Part shown: in pieces, positions 8,203 to 8,490 of the stretch
Layout of the letters: every line of letters begins with the position of its first letter
Position numbering within the stretch: the stretch's first letter is position 1
Assembly (NCBI GenBank): GCA_021815285.1
Contig: JAKAHE010000082.1
Coordinates: 1-8,490, forward strand
Origin: Nitrospirota bacterium
GTDB taxonomy: Bacteria; Nitrospirota; JACRHJ01
Direction: 5' to 3'
DNA length: 8,490 nucleotides
Notes under the pieces: model-generated
What the model saw: only the letters and a program-made list of their open reading frames with translations
Told to the model about the DNA's origin: nothing
The model's database searches: none
Made by a program: the position numbers and the translations under genes

Positions 8203-8228
8203 GATTCCTCGGCTACGCTCGGAATGAC
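8203..8228 (-). repeat. Small palindromic repeat, unit B (GTCATTCCGAG type)
   Basis: Read on the minus strand it begins GTCATTCCGAGCG and ends GAGGAATC, with ATTCC/GGAAT arms. This matches a class of short dispersed palindromes known from many bacterial chromosomes. Its GAGGAA (8205-8210) sits seven bases before the TTG at 8195-8197 and can serve as the tamB ribosome site, so the repeat seems to have been co-opted for translation initiation. Confidence 0.7.
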
Positions 8229-8239
8229 AGAAAAAACCT

Positions 8240-8264
8240 GGATTTCCGCCTGCGCGGGAATGAC
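8240..8264 (-). repeat. Small palindromic repeat, unit A (GTCATTCCCGCG type)
   Basis: On the minus strand it begins GTCATTCCCGCG and ends GGAAATCC. ATTCCCGC pairs with GCGGAAAT at seven of eight positions around a GCAG loop. It shares the GTCATTCC head with unit B but has a different core. It lies 20 bases after the stop of the GlnD-type gene. A run of six T follows the stem by six bases, so it might act as a weak terminator for that gene, though the spacing is poor. Confidence 0.65.
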
Positions 8265-8283
8265 GGAAAGAATCGATTATTTC

Positions 8284-8490
8284 TTACGCCACGGCCTTTT
8301 GCAATGCGTCCTTCAGCGCCGCGATACGGTGTTTGTCTTCAAGCTTCTGCCTGAATATGTCCGTTACATAGAACACGTCCACAATCTGGTCAACCTCTGT
8401 ATCAACCTTCGCGGAAGATATGTGGCAGCCCTGTTTGTAGAGCTCCCTTGTGATGTCGTAGAGAAGACCTATCCTGTCCGGCGAGAATAC
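8284..8490 (-). CDS. glnD: GlnD-type ACT domain, C-terminal end (gene cut by window edge)
   Basis: The last 68 codons of a gene that enters from the right edge; TAA at 8284-8286. The peptide FSPDRIGLLYDITREL, then HISSAKVDTEVDQIVDVFYV and TDIFRQKLED, is the classic final ACT domain of the PII uridylyltransferase/uridylyl-removing enzyme GlnD, in which tandem C-terminal ACT domains sense glutamine. DRxGLLYDIT marks the ligand-binding turn and VDVFYVTD the last strands. The nucleotidyltransferase and HD domains that would prove the assignment lie outside the window, so another ACT-repeat protein (ACR type) is possible. It is separated from tamB by a repeat-filled gap and looks unrelated in function to the envelope genes. 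Confidence 0.75.
   Translation of the reverse strand, partial: VFSPDRIGLLYDITRELYKQGCHISSAKVDTEVDQIVDVFYVTDIFRQKLEDKHRIAALKDALQKAVA

Noticed and set aside
8152..8264. CRISPR array
   Set aside because: Only three units, of differing core and orientation, with unequal spacing; they are palindromic dispersed repeats.
8229..8264. Strong Rho-independent terminator after the GlnD-type gene
   Set aside because: The T run lies six bases past the stem and the stem has a mismatch; listed only as a weak possibility under repeat unit A.

Overview
The window is a run of minus-strand genes from a diderm (Gram-negative-type) bacterium. Read in the direction of transcription (right to left) the order is: the last 68 codons of a GlnD-type ACT-domain protein, a short gap packed with small palindromic repeats, a 1332-aa TamB-family protein, a 939-aa Omp85/BamA-family outer-membrane protein, a SurA-N-type periplasmic chaperone without a parvulin domain, and the first 228 codons of an NfeD/ClpP-class membrane serine protease that runs off the left edge. 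I see no gene on the plus strand, no RNA gene, no CRISPR array and no transposase.

The layout from tamB to nfeD is that of one tightly packed operon. tamB and the Omp85 gene overlap by four bases (ATGA). The chaperone gene follows the Omp85 stop after a few bases and has its own GAAGG ribosome site. nfeD overlaps the chaperone stop by another ATGA. Three of these four products belong to the machinery that carries and inserts outer-membrane proteins, or bridges inner and outer membranes: a periplasm-spanning TamB beta-tunnel, an Omp85 barrel with about seven POTRA domains, and a soluble holdase. The protease may add envelope quality control, which is inference.

The origin cannot be fixed from sequence alone. 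A GlnD-like ACT tail, GTCATTCC-type palindromic repeats, moderate-to-high GC and an Omp85 next to TamB rather than in the usual rseP-bamA-skp-lpx order would suit a Deltaproteobacteria- or Nitrospirota-like lineage, but this is a weak inference.

The least ordinary part is about 8125-8264. Three related palindromic repeats sit there, two of them in opposite orientation and able to pair with each other. One supplies a Shine-Dalgarno-like GAGGAA to the tamB start, and another is read as the first codons of tamB or lies in its leader, depending on which TTG start is used. Apart from this, the window reads as housekeeping envelope-biogenesis genes with some unusual domain architectures. I did not find evidence of a wholly new system.
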